Shown here: piece after piece, positions 1 to 8,734 of the stretch | Numbering within the stretch: position 1 is the stretch's first letter | Layout of the letters: every line of letters begins with the position of its first letter | Assembly: GCA_945860385.1 (NCBI GenBank) | Contig: CAMAQD010000032.1 | Location: forward strand, 1-26,001 | From: Flavobacterium psychrophilum | GTDB taxonomy: Bacteria; Bacteroidota; Bacteroidia; Flavobacteriales; Flavobacteriaceae | Length of the DNA stretch: 26,001 nucleotides | Reading direction: 5' to 3' | Notes under the pieces: generated by a model | Databases searched by the model: none | What the model saw: only the letters and a program-made list of their open reading frames with translations | Told to the model about the DNA's origin: nothing | Program-made: the position numbers and the translations under genes

Positions 1-3000
1 ATCAATTAAGGTATAATAATTGGTCTCGGTTGCTGTCTTCATTAACAAAGCCAACTCCACTTGTGGCGCAGTACTCTTTACCCAAGCGGAATAAGTATAG
101 GAGGTAGTAGGAGCGGTATTGTCAATTGTTGTCCAGACTTCAGAAAACAATACTTTTTTGACTGTAGTCGTATTGGCAATTTTCAAAGAAGTATTTCCCG
201 AGTGTTTCTCGGCAGTGTCATAAGTATAAACTAATGGGTCGGTTAGTGTCCATCCTTTTTTGTCTTCCATACTGTCACTAAAAATCCCTTCGCGACTGGC
301 GTAGTAACCTGTAGCTTCTGGCAAAAGTGTTACCGAGGTGTTTTGGTATTTTTTAGCGGTATTGGCATAGTTGTAGGTGCCTAAGGTATTGGTTTTTATA
401 CGTCCATCGGCTTCATAGGTTTGTGCCAAAACACCAACTCCATTAGGATTTGGATAGGAGATTAAACGATCTTGGTTATCATATCCAAAATTTTCACGAA
501 CACTCCCAAAAAGACTGTTTTCACGCCAGTTCAAGTTCCCTGTTTGGGGGTTAAATTCGTTAGTCAACTCCATAACAGTACTAGTGGTAGTGGTGGTTAG
601 AGTGTGTTTGGTTTTGGTCAAATAACCATAATCACTGCCATTGCTATCGTATGTATTGACTATATTAATTGCGTTGCCTAGTGTGGCTTCTTTAAGTTGA
701 CCTCTCGCATTGACCTTGTTTGTTTCCCAAAGTACTTTAGGGTTGCTACCTTGAGTATCCGTTATTTTATAAGCAAAGCCATTTTTGTAATCGTTTTGGA
801 CTTTAGTCTTGCTCGATTTTCCGTTCAGGCTTGCCTCGCTGGTTTCGGTATCGACTCTGCCCCAATCATCATAATGTAGTGTTTTGGTAAACTTGGTACC
901 ATAAGCTGATGAGGCTTCTGCAGTGGTTAGCAATCGTTTTTTATCATCATAAGTAAACGTAGTCGTAATAGTGTTGTTAGCATCTTGAACATCCTTGTAT
1001 TCGGTTTTTTCAAGTAGTTTATCTGCATTATAGGTATATACCGTATTACTATCAGTATTTAGTCCAACTATTGTTTTTGTTTCTGGTTTACCCCAATCAT
1101 CCAAATCATAGGTGGTGGTGCCATTGGGTGTGGTTTCTTTTGTCATTTCACCCAAAGCATTATACTCATAAGTATATGTCCCGGCTGTTGGATCTACTAA
1201 ACTGGTTTTTCTGCCCCAGCCGTCTTGGGTTAGGGTTATCTTGGTGGTGGCGTAGTCCGTTTCCTTGAGATTGCCATTGGCAAAATAGCTGTACTTTATG
1301 ATTCCACCAGGTGTTTCTTCCATTTGCACCAGATTTCCCATAGCGTTTTTGGTCGCTTTTTTGGTAGTCAAAATACTGGCGTCGGTGATGGTAGTGGTTA
1401 GTTTGTCATAGACCATACTCATCACTTTACCCTTAAAGTCGGTAACCGTTTCCGGGCGACCATACACATCATAAGTAGTGGTGTTCCATAAGGAGGCAGT
1501 GCCAGTATGGGGTTCGCTTATACTATCTTTTCGGTCATAAATATCGTATTTAAAATCTTTGTACGACATAATGTTTTGGAGGTCTTTTATGCCTGAACGT
1601 ATTTTTCGTCCTAAATCATCATAGAGTTCTTCGCTGTAACTACCGTCGTCGCCTCCGGTGGCAGTAATAAGTGTTTTCTCGTTTTGACGAATATAGGCAA
1701 GGGTATTGGTTTTGACTAAATAATCGGTAGTGGTAGTTTTCTTGAACCAAGAATCATACAAATAGGAGGTGGTCAAACCGTAAGGATTGGTTTGGGATTG
1801 AAGCGTTCCGTTGGGGTTAAATACATAAGTAGTTTTTAGCGTTTCAATATCATAACTTTCCTCCAAGAAACGACCTGTAGGTTCGTATTTATAATTGGTC
1901 ACTCTATCGGCAATTCCAGCTGCCGATATGGTTTTTTTTGTAATATTTCCAAAGGTATCGTATAAATTGGCTTCGGTAATGGAACTGGTGTTATTGCCCC
2001 ATTTCTGGATGGTCTTGAGCAAATTACTTTCTGTTCCCGAACCGTAGCCGTAAATTTCCTTGCTGGTCATACTATCGCCAGAACTGGTTACGGTTTGTGT
2101 TTTACTTGCAGGTCTGCCCACCATATAAGGAGACGATACCGCTTCATAAGCCACTGTACTTGTTGTAGTTTGCTCACCAACGCCTCCATTTCTTATTTTA
2201 TTGATGGACTCTGTAGGGTTGTTGTTGGCATCATAGACCGTCACAGTTTCGCTGCTCGTGTTTTCCAAAATGTTATACGTATTCGACTGGTTGTTTTTCA
2301 GCTTATACACTTTAGTTGGCGACAAGCTGGCTTCATAAAACGATATTGATTTGCTTATCAAATTATACGGTGGACTGGTATTGGTTTCGGCGTAACCATT
2401 AGCATCATAATCGGGGGTGATTTGGGCTATGAAGGTGTTTCCTGCAGTGGGCGATATCGTTGCACCCGGTAGGAATCGAATACTGTTGGTTGCTTGTACC
2501 GTTTGATTAGTCGTTATGGAGTTGTTAATCGTGATGGCACTAGTTCTAGGAGTATTGGGGGCAGTGGTATTGACCGCAATTGTGGGGCTATAAAATCCGA
2601 GATACGTATAATTGGCTACATTGGCACCACGCAAATTAGGGTCAAATTTGGATACGGAGCTAATGATTTGGCTATCCTCCTCAAACCAGTTGGTTCGCGT
2701 TGAAGCACGAAAACCCAAATATCCTAATCCCTCTAAGTTGGAAGTGGCTCCTGCATAAGCAAAGAGCTGTTTTTTGTAAACACTGGCACTTTGTTTTTCA
2801 AGTTTGGTAACTACCTGAACTGTTGCTGCAGACTCAATGTCAGTTCGAGGATAATTTTCGATAAAAAGGGATGGGGTGTATATTGGCGTATAACCATCCT
2901 CTGCTAAAGAATCTGGTGATAAGGATTGGTAAGTAATCGATTCCCTCACGCCATTGCCTGTGGTAATTGTTCTTAGTAGTTGATCTTTAGAGCTGTCTTT

Positions 3001-5280
3001 TTCGGAATTAAAATAAAAAATTTTATTGTTATTTAAAAATGCAATTTCGAGGGTTGGGTTATAAGGTTTACCACTAGTTGGTATTCCTCTTCCTGTGGGT
3101 AGGTATATGGGAAGTGGATAGAGATTAATATCTGTTTCCCACAGGGTGCTACTACCTATAGGATTATTAGTGAAGGTTCCATTGTTATTTTGAAAACAAT
3201 CAACATCAATATATCCTGCTAGGTTTACAGAATTTCTACCATTTTCTATTTTAATTAAATCAGATTTTCCATCTTTATTATAATCCGTGGCAACATAGTT
3301 GTATGTTTTTAAAGTAGCATTTGCAGAAAAAGGAATTCCACTATAATTTTGAACTTCTTTATTAAAAGTGAAGCCTGAGGAACTGTATTTATACCATTCT
3401 GTAAAACCATACCCTTTTGGGATAATAAAATCGGTTTTACCGTCGCCATTATAATCTCCTAATACAATTGTTTTAGTAGCAGCAACAGAGATATTAGTAT
3501 CAGTATAATTCCACAATAAAACCAATTGATTTGTATTATTCAGAGTATAACAAGTTACTTTACCATTTTCAAAAACCATAAAGTCTGATTTCCCATCTCC
3601 ATTAACATCCGCTACTTCAACTTTTGAAGTATCAGTTAACTTAGCTGACAAATCTCCTGAATAGGTTAAAAAGTTGCTAGTATTATCCCTTTTCAAATCG
3701 ACAAAATAAACTTTTACAAAGTAACATATAGAGGAAGGATTATCAATTGCAATTACATCAGTCAAACCATCACCATTAAAATCTCCTGAAAGTATCTTTT
3801 TAGGGACAATTACATTTCTATAACAACCAACCCCATTATTGGTAGGGAAATTAACAGTCCGTTCGTATTGATACATAATAGGCGAATAGGTACCCGCACA
3901 ATAAACAGTAAAAGTATAATTGGTATCTGTTTTTTTAGCCACAGCCCAGCCTTGTTTTGACCAGAGTTTATTGCTCCAAGTTAGCCAACTAACGGGAAAA
4001 ATAGTTTCAAAAGGGCCGACATTATGCTCGTAACCCAAATTAGTATAATTTCCTGAACCAATACCTGAAAATAACCAATATTTTGATTTACTACTGGTTC
4101 CGGTAGTAGGATAGAGTAGAAATTCCATTTTTTCATCCCCATCAAAATCTCCAGAAACAGTTCCTGCATTTAAGGAGGTGATGTTTCCAACACTTAAGCT
4201 AGTAGTAATATCAGCGTATGAAATAGAATCGCTAGTGGTTTCATAAGTAAACACAGTAGGGTTATAACTTTTAGTGCCATCTCCACTTTTTTCAGTAATA
4301 CTTAAAAGCCTTTCATAACCTAGAGAAGTCTGCACTGGTTCTAAAATATAATTTCTAAAACCCACCCCATTTCCAATAGTTTTAATTTCTTTCAAAATGG
4401 TGTTCATCAGGATACTTTGACCGCCTACAAAGGATTGTTCGAGTCTTTGTCTTGCTATATAAACAAATTGAATTTGGTTAATCGCTGTATTTGAACCAGT
4501 ACTACCATATTTAATGTATTCAATACTCAAATTATTATTGGCCAATATATAATTATAAGAAATTCGTACTCCTTTTGGATTTTCCCAATAGGTAATACCC
4601 CACGTGGTGATCGAACGAGAATCAGTACTAGCGCCATAAATAGCAACAGAACCGTCTGGATATTCAACTTTAAAAGAAGGGTTAGGGTCTGAAGAAGACG
4701 TGCCCTGTGAAGTAATCTTTATATTGGAGAAACTTTCGGTTTCATAAATTGCACCTGCTTCACCATAAACATTTCCTGATTTGAGAATCAAACGTTGTCC
4801 ATCGAGAGCAAAACGGTCATTCGCATCGAGATTTACACCTCCAATAATTCCATCGTGAAACTTTGTTCTAGGAATTCGAGTAATAGCAGATACACCTGAA
4901 ATATTCCAACCATACCCTGCCATACCATTGCCTCCCTGACTGTTATAAACTAAACTTAATTCTGGTACTATGCCATTAATTCCCGTTGGCACCGCTATTG
5001 GAATAGCATAACTCGCTCCACCAGAAAGTGAAACCGACAATTGTCCTTCAGTTATTCCTACTTCACTAGATGTTCCTGTAGGAGATGGCGTGGTAGTTGT
5101 CGATGCACTGGTTTGCGTCGTGGCTTCGCTTAACCCACTGGTATTGATCATTGTTGCTTTGGGGGCGGTATTAATTCTTGTGATAGGGATTAAACCTTCT
5201 ACTGGAGTTCCTCCTAAATCTTGACCAGATACAAATACACTAAATCCTAAAAATAGGAGCGAACAGTAAAAATTCTTCAT
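1..5280 (-). CDS. Giant exported SpvB/FG-GAP/RHS-repeat protein, C-terminus outside the window
   Basis: The frame is open from the ATG at 5280 to the window edge (1760 codons, no stop). I checked the frame near 4020, 3000, 2040, 1020 and 1 and found no shift. Residues 1-20 are a lipid-free signal peptide (MKNFYCSLLFLGFSVFVSGQ). Residues about 75-140 match the SpvB N-terminal domain (alternating Gly/Ser strands, then a P-x-LSLVYNSQGGNGMAGYGW-type motif). Five FG-GAP/VCBS-like calcium loops follow near residues 377, 500, 560, 607 and 665 (for example DFNGDGLTD and DVNGDGKSD). From about 1070 to 1630 there are many RHS/YD-type repeats (YDxxGR, TYNAD), then a beta-sandwich, carbohydrate-binding-like segment up to the edge. 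Proteins of this type are large secreted shells or polymorphic-toxin carriers in Bacteroidota. The effector end cannot be seen here. It is the last visible gene of a three-gene operon, 6 bp after its neighbour. Confidence 0.93.
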   Translation of the reverse strand, partial: MKNFYCSLLFLGFSVFVSGQDLGGTPVEGLIPITRINTAPKATMINTSGLSEATTQTSASTTTTPSPTGTSSEVGITEGQLSVSLSGGASYAIPIAVPTGINGIVPELSLVYNSQGGNGMAGYGWNISGVSAITRIPRTKFHDGIIGGVNLDANDRFALDGQRLILKSGNVYGEAGAIYETESFSNIKITSQGTSSSDPNPSFKVEYPDGSVAIYGASTDSRSITTWGITYWENPKGVRISYNYILANNNLSIEYIKYGSTGSNTAINQIQFVYIARQRLEQSFVGGQSILMNTILKEIKTIGNGVGFRNYILEPVQTSLGYERLLSITEKSGDGTKSYNPTVFTYETTSDSISYADITTSLSVGNITSLNAGTVSGDFDGDEKMEFLLYPTTGTSSKSKYWLFSGIGSGNYTNLGYEHNVGPFETIFPVSWLTWSNKLWSKQGWAVAKKTDTNYTFTVYCAGTYSPIMYQYERTVNFPTNNGVGCYRNVIVPKKILSGDFNGDGLTDVIAIDNPSSICYFVKVYFVDLKRDNTSNFLTYSGDLSAKLTDTSKVEVADVNGDGKSDFMVFENGKVTCYTLNNTNQLVLLWNYTDTNISVAATKTIVLGDYNGDGKTDFIIPKGYGFTEWYKYSSSGFTFNKEVQNYSGIPFSANATLKTYNYVATDYNKDGKSDLIKIENGRNSVNLAGYIDVDCFQNNNGTFTNNPIGSSTLWETDINLYPLPIYLPTGRGIPTSGKPYNPTLEIAFLNNNKIFYFNSEKDSSKDQLLRTITTGNGVRESITYQSLSPDSLAEDGYTPIYTPSLFIENYPRTDIESAATVQVVTKLEKQSASVYKKQLFAYAGATSNLEGLGYLGFRASTRTNWFEEDSQIISSVSKFDPNLRGANVANYTYLGFYSPTIAVNTTAPNTPRTSAITINNSITTNQTVQATNSIRFLPGATISPTAGNTFIAQITPDYDANGYAETNTSPPYNLISKSISFYEASLSPTKVYKLKNNQSNTYNILENTSSETVTVYDANNNPTESINKIRNGGVGEQTTTSTVAYEAVSSPYMVGRPASKTQTVTSSGDSMTSKEIYGYGSGTESNLLKTIQKWGNNTSSITEANLYDTFGNITKKTISAAGIADRVTNYKYEPTGRFLEESYDIETLKTTYVFNPNGTLQSQTNPYGLTTSYLYDSWFKKTTTTDYLVKTNTLAYIRQNEKTLITATGGDDGSYSEELYDDLGRKIRSGIKDLQNIMSYKDFKYDIYDRKDSISEPHTGTASLWNTTTYDVYGRPETVTDFKGKVMSMVYDKLTTTITDASILTTKKATKNAMGNLVQMEETPGGIIKYSYFANGNLKETDYATTKITLTQDGWGRKTSLVDPTAGTYTYEYNALGEMTKETTPNGTTTYDLDDWGKPETKTIVGLNTDSNTVYTYNADKLLEKTEYKDVQDANNTITTTFTYDDKKRLLTTAEASSAYGTKFTKTLHYDDWGRVDTETSEASLNGKSSKTKVQNDYKNGFAYKITDTQGSNPKVLWETNKVNARGQLKEATLGNAINIVNTYDSNGSDYGYLTKTKHTLTTTTTSTVMELTNEFNPQTGNLNWRENSLFGSVRENFGYDNQDRLISYPNPNGVGVLAQTYEADGRIKTNTLGTYNYANTAKKYQNTSVTLLPEATGYYASREGIFSDSMEDKKGWTLTDPLVYTYDTAEKHSGNTSLKIANTTTVKKVLFSEVWTTIDNTAPTTSYTYSAWVKSTAPQVELALLMKTATETNYYTLID

Positions 5281-5286
5281 ATCGTT

Positions 5287-5736
5287 TTATTTTTCAATTT
5301 TTATTGTTTTTTGTTCTCCGTTATTATATACTAAAGCAATAAGATAGACTCCTGTAGGATAATTAAAGAATGGAATGTTTAAGGCATTAGTTTTTTCTAA
5401 GTTATCATAGGTTTTTAATATTTGACCATTTAAAGCGTACAAATAGATAGAAGTGACCTTTTTGTCTACTACGAGTTCCCATTTAATATATAATTCTTCT
5501 TTTACAGGATTGGGATAATAGGAAATGACATCTTCAGGTGTGAATTTTTGTAAATCTTCTTCTAGAAGGGCTACAATTTCTTTAGGAGCTGTAGTTTTGT
5601 GATTTGGGTTGCTGCACTTCAAGCACAATTCTCTTTTAATTTGATTACCTGCGTTATCATATTCAAAAACAATTTTGTCTTGGGCTTCTACAAATAACGA
5701 AAACCCTAAAAACAGTAGCAGTAAATAATTTCTCAT
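5287..5736 (-). CDS. Small exported protein with type IX secretion C-terminal sorting domain
   Basis: The protein has 149 residues. Residues 1-19 are a signal peptide very similar to that of the giant downstream protein. Residues 20-35 (KIVFEYDNAGNQIKRE) look like one RHS/YD repeat, followed by a short Cys-containing linker (CLKC). Residues 70-149 match the type A sorting domain of the type IX secretion system, with the characteristic YPNPV at 74-78, the central LYALNGQIL segment and the closing GVYLIAL...KTIKIEK. Such domains target proteins through the outer membrane. It is unusual for one to make up most of the protein. The gene lies between the tail-fibre-like gene (4 bp) and the RHS gene (6 bp), so it is probably co-translated with both and helps export or display the RHS protein. 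That role is inferred. Confidence 0.88.
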   Translation of the reverse strand: MRNYLLLLFLGFSLFVEAQDKIVFEYDNAGNQIKRELCLKCSNPNHKTTAPKEIVALLEEDLQKFTPEDVISYYPNPVKEELYIKWELVVDKKVTSIYLYALNGQILKTYDNLEKTNALNIPFFNYPTGVYLIALVYNNGEQKTIKIEK

Positions 5737-5740
5737 CTTC

Positions 5741-7273
5741 TTATTTTTTTAACTCTTTTTCTAGTGCAGATAATCTTTCAGCAAGGGATTTATAACTCTC
5801 GTTTTCTGTTTTCAAACGCTCCAATTCTTTATTTTGCTTGATTGCATAAAGTGTCAGTTCTTCTACTTTTTGAAGCAAAATATTAGACATTTCTCCTAGA
5901 GGCAAGCCGCTTTGTTGTATCTCGCGTGCTGATGGTACATTAGGCAAGTGATGGTTTTCTTTGGTAAAACTTTCAATTTCAGCAAGCGTTGGTAAAGAAT
6001 AATCGGATTTCAATTCGGATTTTCCGGTGTAGTATTTTTGAAAAACATAATCAGCTGGAACGGCTAGATCTACTTTTATTTCTTCAGCGTGTATTTTTCC
6101 TTTTACGGTAAGCTTTTCATCTGGATGTGTGGTGCCAATTCCTAAATTTCCCGCTTGGGTCAAATACATTCTAACATTAGCATTATCAACAGCTTTTGTT
6201 TGAGTGGCAAATGCAATACCATAATTGCCACTGACATAAGTATCTGGAGTACTACCTATACCAATGTTTTTTGAGCCAAACATTTGTGTTCCTTGAACAA
6301 CAATATTAAAAGGGTTGGCAGCGTCATATTTAGATTCTAAATACGCGTAAAAATTTAATGGACTACTGCTTGATTCAATTTTTATCCTTGCCCCATCACC
6401 TCTAACAACTAATTTTTCGGTTGGCGTTGTTGTTCCGATACCTACGTAACCAGCATTGATGATATAATTTCCAGTTCCATTAAAGTTTATAGGATTTGCT
6501 CCCATGGTTATTGTTCGTGGTCCAGATAAAGTGCCATTGGCAGTATAAATATTGTTTGCTATCGTTGAGGTCGTTGTAGTTCCATCGGCCATTAAAAACT
6601 GGCCTGCAAGAGCTCCCTGTTTTTTAAATGACGTGGCGAGTACTGTGCCATTTACCTGTAATTTTTCGATTGGAGTTGTAATGCCAATACCCACGTTTCC
6701 TTCGATAATCGCTCCGTTTGTCGGGGCTGCATTAATACCTGCATAACTACGTCCAACAGTTAGATTTCCTTTTACGTCTAGTTTGGACTTAGCATATCCT
6801 GTTCCTATTCCCACACCTGAAGAATTACTAGGCCAAATGGAGATAGGGCCATTATCATACGTAAAAGGATCGATGGTTACTTGAATTTGGTTTGCTGGAT
6901 AAGCCCCCGCTATCCATGCTCCTGTGCTAGCATTCTTCATTTCAATTTTTATTTTGTAATTAAGAGTGCCTGTTAAATTATCAGAGGGCGTAGTTCCAGC
7001 AGGTATAATGAAAGAAAAAGTACCCGTAAGATCAGTGCCAGCAGCTACAGTTTCAAAACGACCACCTATATAAGATATCCATGTCCAGTTATCTTGTAGA
7101 TTTAAGGCACAGTCAATGACAACATTTGTAGTTGCAGTGTATTTATAATTGACCGTTAAAACTGTTCCCACCTTTACAGTAGTTACTAAAGTAGTAAAAC
7201 TAATAGAAGATTGTGCTTTTCCAGTAAAGGAAGCAAGAATACATAACAGTAAAAAAAGGAATTGTTTTTTCAT
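5741..7273 (-). CDS. Exported tail-fibre-like protein with VGIG repeats and C-terminal coiled coil
   Basis: The protein has 510 residues. Residues 1-21 are a signal peptide ending KAQS. Residues 22-135 look like an Ig-like beta domain. The central part carries repeated (V/L)GIGTxxPxEKLxVxG motifs at about 154, 194, 277, 337 and 377, as in phage tail-fibre-like and autotransporter-like fibres. Residues 405-470 contain the motif set common at the end of Bacteroidota fibre proteins (PADYVF, YSLPTLAEIE, HHLPNVPSA, LGEMSNILLQKVEELTLY). Residues 463-510 form a charged coiled coil that probably trimerises. It is the first gene of the operon with the sorting-domain protein and the RHS protein, so a surface fibre or carrier for the RHS product is a reasonable inference. 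No enzymatic motif is visible. Confidence 0.9.
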   Translation of the reverse strand: MKKQFLFLLLCILASFTGKAQSSISFTTLVTTVKVGTVLTVNYKYTATTNVVIDCALNLQDNWTWISYIGGRFETVAAGTDLTGTFSFIIPAGTTPSDNLTGTLNYKIKIEMKNASTGAWIAGAYPANQIQVTIDPFTYDNGPISIWPSNSSGVGIGTGYAKSKLDVKGNLTVGRSYAGINAAPTNGAIIEGNVGIGITTPIEKLQVNGTVLATSFKKQGALAGQFLMADGTTTTSTIANNIYTANGTLSGPRTITMGANPINFNGTGNYIINAGYVGIGTTTPTEKLVVRGDGARIKIESSSSPLNFYAYLESKYDAANPFNIVVQGTQMFGSKNIGIGSTPDTYVSGNYGIAFATQTKAVDNANVRMYLTQAGNLGIGTTHPDEKLTVKGKIHAEEIKVDLAVPADYVFQKYYTGKSELKSDYSLPTLAEIESFTKENHHLPNVPSAREIQQSGLPLGEMSNILLQKVEELTLYAIKQNKELERLKTENESYKSLAERLSALEKELKK

Positions 7274-8300
7274 AATAGATTGTTTTCGTTTTAATTGTGT
7301 TTAGTTTGTTTTTAATTTTTTTATTGCAATAAGTAAAGATTTTTACTCGAGGTAATTAGCCAGAATAAGTGCTAGAGTTTTGTTGGTCTCAATTATAGAA
7401 AAAAAACTTGGCCCTCTGATAGGGGTATGCGCTTTTGTGAATTTTACTTTAAGGCTCTAAAAATATTCACTGCAAATTGATTCGCCAGTTTACATTTTCA
7501 GGCTCAAATAAAAAATTAGGACTCGTACTTTATATATTTAATTTACGGTTTAATTGTCTCTCCGTCTGGCTGTGGATAATCTGATAAATTACTCCTATGT
7601 CTTTAAATCCAAACGAATGATTGGGTTATTAATATAATTTTAAAACATATTGCTTGCTAATCAATATTTTGAACCCAGAAAAATAATGGTAAATAAAAAA
7701 GCGCTATTTGGTCTGCAAAAATATACTTCTTGTTTTAATTGACAGGGTGTCATATTTGTTTATTAAAGGGTACAAATTCGTTTTTGATAAATAAATTATA
7801 AAAATCTTTTTTAGTCAGAATCAAGCAAATAATGTCATTTAAAATATAAAATAATCCAATCTTCACTCCCTCTTCTTTCCTTCGCAAGTTAGCTGTCGCT
7901 CAATCTGAGAGGCTGGGGTGAGGATAAACAAAAAATTGTTTTTATAATTCTAATTGGTATAAGAGCGTTATAAATTTAACCCACTAGCCTATTGCCCTTA
8001 AATAAAGATATCCTGGACGTGCCGCCTCTAAAATAGAAAATGCGAAACGCAGCTGGCCATAAATAGACTCAATGAAATAAGACCACTAGTTATTTCAAAT
8101 TAGTCCAATAAAAATTGAAGTAAATAAAATATACAGCGGGATTAGACAAAACCTTTGGACTAAATATATTAAGTATTGGTATGAGCAGAATTTCAGGTAT
8201 TGACCTATTGAAGTATTAGGAGTTGATGGAACACCCACTATCATCTCCATGTGTGTCAAGAATTAATGTTATGGGTTTTCAATTTATATAGCATATAAAA
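7274..8300. other. Long gene-free stretch between the RHS operon and the island edge
   Basis: I found no supportable gene on either strand. Close to the operon start there is a 16-bp palindrome (AGTAAA-gatt-TTTACT, 7332-7347) that could be an operator for the minus-strand operon. Around 7859-7925 there is an imperfect inverted, GC-richer stretch ending in ggctggggtgagg, which resembles the short palindromic repeats scattered in flavobacterial intergenic DNA. At 8074-8096 GAAATAA and TTATTTC form an inverted pair. At 8100-8163 TTAGTCCAA and TTGGACTAA form a wider one. These could be part of an RNA or a decayed mobile element, but I cannot name either. Confidence 0.5.
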
Positions 8301-8330
8301 AACCTCCAGAGTAATTTAGAGGTTTTTTTT
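8301..8330 (+). terminator. Rho-independent terminator, degenerate copy
   Basis: AACCTC pairs with GAGGTT around an imperfect middle and is followed by eight or more T. The right arm is identical to that of the perfect hairpin 100 bp downstream, while the left arm has mutated. I cannot name the transcript that it would end. Confidence 0.6.
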
Positions 8331-8400
8331 ATTTAAAAATCTCAAATCATCATCAAAAAAGTTCGAGAGTACTCCTCTCTCCTCCACTTGTCGTACCAAA

Positions 8401-8430
8401 AACCTCTAAAGAAATTTAGAGGTTTTTTTT
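8401..8430 (+). terminator. Rho-independent terminator with GAAA tetraloop
   Basis: The perfect 10-bp stem AACCTCTAAA/TTTAGAGGTT is closed by a GAAA loop and followed by a T-run. The structure also works partly in the other orientation because an A-run precedes it. Confidence 0.8.
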
Positions 8431-8460
8431 ATTTAAAAATCTCAAATCATCATTAAAAAA

Positions 8461-8487
8461 GTTCGAGAGTACTCCTCTCTCCTCCAC
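8461..8487 (+). other. Candidate attachment-site core (second copy; first copy 8361-8387)
   Basis: This 27-base segment occurs twice, 100 bp apart. It begins with GTTCGA, as in the T-loop of tRNA-like molecules, and ends with CTCTCTCCTCCAC, which has the look of an acceptor-stem 3' end. Sequence identity between the two copies ends 8 bases or less before different flanks begin, as expected at a recombination core. The integrase gene begins about 250 bp further on. No intact tRNA or tmRNA is present here, so the assignment is tentative. Confidence 0.35.
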
Positions 8488-8510
8488 AAATCTATTATCA
8501 AATAGAACTA

Positions 8511-8546
8511 AATGCCCGTAAATCTTAGGATTTACGGGCATTTTTG
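8511..8546. terminator. Strong bidirectional terminator hairpin
   Basis: A perfect 14-bp stem (AATGCCCGTAAATC / GATTTACGGGCATT) closes a TTAG loop and is followed by a T-run. It is the third terminator-like hairpin within 250 bp and insulates the integrase region from upstream transcription. Confidence 0.85.
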
Positions 8547-8663
8547 TTTTCTAAACTTTCTAAAATCATCATTAAATCATAATAACGAGGGTGCAAATTC
8601 GGGTACCTCAAAAATCACAAAAAAAGGTAACCGAATTATCTGGGAACACCTGTAAAATAAGGG

Positions 8664-8712
8664 GTTCATAAAATGAACATCTTGACAAGAATATATTAAA
8701 AGAATAAATTTA
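8664..8712 (+). promoter_or_regulatory. Probable integrase promoter with upstream palindromic operator
   Basis: GTTCAT-AAA-ATGAAC (8664-8678) is a perfect inverted repeat. It is followed by TTG at 8682-8684 and, 20 bases later, TAAATTTA at 8705-8712, close to the Bacteroidota -7 consensus TAnnTTTG. The integrase ATG follows at 8735. The operator role is inferred from position. Confidence 0.4.
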
Positions 8713-8734
8713 CAACCATTAAAGTCACCACATT

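Larger units (their letters stand above)
8301..8500 (+). repeat. Tandem direct repeat, two copies with a 100-bp period
   Basis: The copies start at 8301 and 8401. They are almost identical over their first 87 bases (8301-8387 and 8401-8487) and then diverge. Each consists of a terminator hairpin plus T-run, a 30-base AT-rich spacer and a 27-base segment that begins GTTCGAGAG and ends in a pyrimidine-rich CTCTCTCCTCCAC. The differences are concentrated in the left arm of the first hairpin. The layout suggests a duplicated chromosomal target or repeated integration at one site just upstream of the integrase gene. Confidence 0.85.

Noticed and set aside
2095..2703. Plus-strand frames inside the RHS gene
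   Set aside because: The minus strand carries an uninterrupted RHS repeat frame through this region.
8220..8262. Possible 5S rRNA end or riboswitch at the GGAGTTGAT/ATCATCTCC stem
   Set aside because: The stem has a mismatch and the surrounding sequence lacks any recognised RNA core.
8361..8487. A tRNA or tmRNA gene ending at the CTCCTCTCTCCTCCAC segments
   Set aside because: The bases before GTTCGA do not form a T-stem and no cloverleaf or tag frame is found, so only a tRNA-end-like core is claimed.
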